NCBI GenBank assembly: GCA_027296525.1
Contig: JAPUJA010000331.1
Span: 1-15,437, forward strand
Direction of reading: 5' to 3'
DNA: 15,437 nt
From: Pseudomonadota bacterium
GTDB lineage: Bacteria; Pseudomonadota; Alphaproteobacteria; UBA828; JAPUJA01
Shown here piece by piece: positions 14,103-15,437 of this stretch. The notes under the pieces are model-generated. The model did no database searches. It was not told the origin of the DNA and was given only the letters and a program-made list of their open reading frames with translations. Both the position numbers and the translations under genes were made by a program. Each line of letters begins with the position of its first letter. Within the stretch, counting starts at the first letter, position 1.

Positions 14103-14548
14103 GCGCGCGCGAGCGCCCGCTCGTCGAAATCTACACGGACGGCGCCTGCCGAGGAAATCCCGGGCCGGGCGGCTGGGGCGCGCTCTTGCGTTGCAAGGGG
14201 GTCGAGCGCGAGCTCCACGGCGGCGAGCCCCAGAGCACGAACAACCGCATGGAACTCACGGCCGCGATCGTCGCCCTCGAGACGCTCACCCGTCCTTCGG
14301 AGATCGACCTTCACACCGACAGCAAGTACCTCAAGGACGGCATCACGACCTGGATACACGCCTGGAAGAAGAAGGGCTGGAAGACCGCGAACCGCAAGCC
14401 GGTCAAGAATCTCGATCTCTGGCACCGGCTCGACGAGGCGCTGTCACGGCATTCGGTCCGCTGGCACTGGGTGAAGGGTCATGCGGGCAGCCCGGGAAAC
14501 GAGCGCGCCGACGAGCTCGCTCGCCGCGCGATCCCCGATGCCGAATGA
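14099..14548 (+). CDS. rnhA: ribonuclease HI
   Basis: RNase HI cuts the RNA strand of RNA-DNA hybrids, clearing R-loops and helping remove primers. The 149-residue product matches the E. coli length closely (155). All catalytic residues are present: Asp14 in IYTDGACRGNPG, Glu52 in NRMELTA, Asp74 in HTDSKY and Asp138 in NERADELA, with the loop histidine His128 in VKGHAG. The basic protrusion (WKKKGWKTANRKPVKN, 89-104), which grips the hybrid, is also present. The ATG overlaps the thrB stop (ATGA, 14099-14102), implying translational coupling. It converges on the peroxiredoxin gene with only a 15-base gap and no visible terminator. Confidence 0.98.
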   Translation: MSARERPLVEIYTDGACRGNPGPGGWGALLRCKGVERELHGGEPQSTNNRMELTAAIVALETLTRPSEIDLHTDSKYLKDGITTWIHAWKKKGWKTANRKPVKNLDLWHRLDEALSRHSVRWHWVKGHAGSPGNERADELARRAIPDAE

Positions 14549-14563
14549 CCGAATGCCGCCGGC

Positions 14564-15049
14564 TCAAGCGTCTTTCAGCAGCTCTTCCGCGCTCGTCGAG
14601 GCCATTCCGTCCGGATCGTCCTCGACGTGGAGCGCCGTGACGACGCCGTCGTCGACGATCATCGAAAAGCGCGTCGAGCGCTGACCCAGACCGAAGCCCG
14701 AGGCATCGAGCTCGAGGCCCGTGGCTTCCGCGAACGCGCCGTTGCCGTCGGCGAGCATGCGGATGTTGCTCCCGACACCTTGGGCCGCGCCCCAGGCGCT
14801 CATGACCCAGGCGTCATTGACCGAGACGCAGGCGATCTCGTCGATCCCCTTCGCCCTGAGCGCATCGGCGTTCTTCAGATAGCTCGGCACATGCTCGGCC
14901 GAACAGGTCGGCGTGAACGCGCCGGGCACGCCGAAGATCGCCACGCGCCGGCCCTGGAAGAGCGCCTGAGAGTCCACATCCGACAAACCGTCGCCGTCGA
15001 GCTCCTTGAAATCGACCGCCGGAATCCGATCACCCACCTTGATGGTCAT
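14564..15049 (-). CDS. peroxiredoxin, Prx5 type (redoxin family)
   Basis: A thiol peroxidase that reduces hydrogen peroxide and organic hydroperoxides, usually using glutathione/glutaredoxin or thioredoxin as reductant. The 161-residue product has the Prx5 signature GVPGAFTPTCSAEHVPSY, with peroxidatic Cys49 and the Pro/Thr/Cys active site. A second Cys74 lies in EIACVSVNDAWVM, conserved in the subfamily, and the conserved Arg in QRSTRFSMIVDDG is present. No glutaredoxin domain is fused. The ATG at 15049 was chosen over a longer frame from 15148 because it has GGGGGGAG six bases upstream and gives the standard MTIKVGDRIP start. It faces rnhA tail to tail and diverges from the YqgE gene across an AT-rich control region. 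No OxyR site can be asserted. Confidence 0.95.
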   Translation of the reverse strand: MTIKVGDRIPAVDFKELDGDGLSDVDSQALFQGRRVAIFGVPGAFTPTCSAEHVPSYLKNADALRAKGIDEIACVSVNDAWVMSAWGAAQGVGSNIRMLADGNGAFAEATGLELDASGFGLGQRSTRFSMIVDDGVVTALHVEDDPDGMASTSAEELLKDA

Positions 15050-15117
15050 TCTTGTCTCCCCCCTTTTAAAGAGCGCCGGACGCGCGCCGAAACGGGCCCG
15101 CCCGGCCGATGCCGATT

Positions 15118-15290
15118 GGTTAACTATATAAGGTGCGAGAAGGCCCAAGAAAAGCCGCGCACGGGGAAAAGCATCATTAAAATAAAGTCATATTTTTCAA
15201 TGAATTAAAGAGTATTCGCGTTCGCTAAACAGTTCTTAAGAAATCTTTTTGATCCTTATCAGACCGAGGGTTTATCATCAACAGACCGGC
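15118..15290. promoter_or_regulatory. AT-rich divergent control region between peroxiredoxin and YqgE genes
   Basis: About 170 bases of markedly lower GC than the rest of the window, between the divergent peroxiredoxin and YqgE starts. For the minus strand, a good -10 TATAGT (within 15122-15131) sits about 75 bases before the peroxiredoxin ATG, but its -35 is poor. For the plus strand, TTGATC (15249-15254), 18 bases, then TATCAT (15273-15278) is a plausible YqgE promoter. A perfect 10-bp palindrome TTCTTAAGAA (15233-15242) lies just upstream of that -35. No coding sequence is supported here. Confidence 0.5.
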
Positions 15291-15308
15291 AGAAGTCGGA
15301 TGCACGTA

Positions 15309-15437
15309 ATGACGACCGAGACAGGCTATTTGGACGGCCATCTTCTCGTGGCGATGCCCACGATGAGCGATCCGCGGTTCGCGCGGACGGTGATCTACCT
15401 GTGCGCGCACACCGCCGATGGCGCGATGGGCCTGGTC
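15309..15437 (+). CDS. YqgE/AlgH family protein, N-terminal fragment (cut by window end)
   Basis: The first 43 codons match the conserved N-terminus of the YqgE/AlgH (DUF179) family: GYLDGHLLVAMPTM (6-19), DPRFARTVIYLCAH (21-34) and DGAMGLV (37-43), running off the window. The family is widespread in proteobacteria and its biochemical role is not settled. The ATG at 15309 gives a family-typical start; an in-frame ATG at 15300 would add three residues (M-H-V) and has AGAAG four bases upstream, so the true start is one of the two. A candidate promoter lies at 15249-15278. Confidence 0.9.
   Translation, partial: MTTETGYLDGHLLVAMPTMSDPRFARTVIYLCAHTADGAMGLV

Noticed and set aside
15050..15148. 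Longer peroxiredoxin start at 15148
   Set aside because: The extra 33 residues do not match the Prx5 family, and the ATG at 15049 has a strong Shine-Dalgarno and a standard N-terminus.
1..15437. Mobile element, phage, CRISPR or defence island
   Set aside because: No transposase, integrase, terminal repeats, spaced repeat array or restriction/toxin genes were seen; the gene content is housekeeping and compositionally even apart from intergenic AT-rich patches.

Overview
The window reads as a stretch of chromosomal core genome from a GC-rich alphaproteobacterium. The pointers are: an F0 ATP synthase operon (atpI-atpB-atpE-atpF'-atpF) standing alone without the F1 genes and carrying two different b-type subunits; a glycine cleavage P-protein split into two subunits; a homoserine kinase of the APH-fold type overlapping rnhA; and the neighbourhood mutY / DUF721 / DsbA-like / smc. 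I see no phage, transposon, CRISPR, tRNA or rRNA signal. Every gene appears intact except the two cut by the window edges.

Layout: (1) 1-452, minus strand, 5' part of mutY. (2) 619-5279, plus strand: a DUF721/DciA-like gene, then a periplasmic DsbA-type thioredoxin-fold protein with its own good promoter and a TTG start, then smc. (3) 5321-7815, plus strand: the F0 operon behind a TTGACA-17-TATGGT promoter, with a G-run-rich leader (G-quadruplex candidate) and a hairpin between atpE and atpF'. (4) 7889-12614, minus strand: the glycine cleavage operon gcvT-gcvH-gcvPA-gcvPB, each junction overlapping by 1-4 bases, behind a promoter and a well-formed tandem glycine riboswitch. (5) 12676-13049, minus strand: a 78-residue protein with two CDGSH iron-sulfur motifs and a structured leader. 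(6) 13131-14548, plus strand: thrB and rnhA, overlapping by 4 bases. (7) 14564-15049, minus strand: a Prx5-type peroxiredoxin, convergent with rnhA. (8) A 250-base AT-rich divergent control region, then the first 43 codons of a YqgE/AlgH family gene on the plus strand, cut by the window end.

How the genes work together: the gcv operon makes the T, H and P components that break glycine into CO2, ammonia and methylene-tetrahydrofolate. The leader RNA senses glycine through two adjacent aptamers. An 8-base segment overlapping the aptamer-2 closing helix can pair instead with a segment just before the gcvT ribosome-binding site, which suggests how binding is read out. The F0 operon supplies the membrane sector of ATP synthase, and its intercistronic hairpin may help raise c-subunit over b-subunit output. 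The mutY, DUF721 and smc block groups DNA repair, probable helicase loading and chromosome organisation. The peroxiredoxin, CDGSH protein and DsbA-like protein belong to redox or Fe-S biology but sit in separate units.

I found no convincing new multi-gene system. The observations most worth a second look are non-coding: the riboswitch expression platform, the atpI leader, the atpE/atpF' hairpin, the CDGSH leader and the AT-rich prx/yqgE control region.
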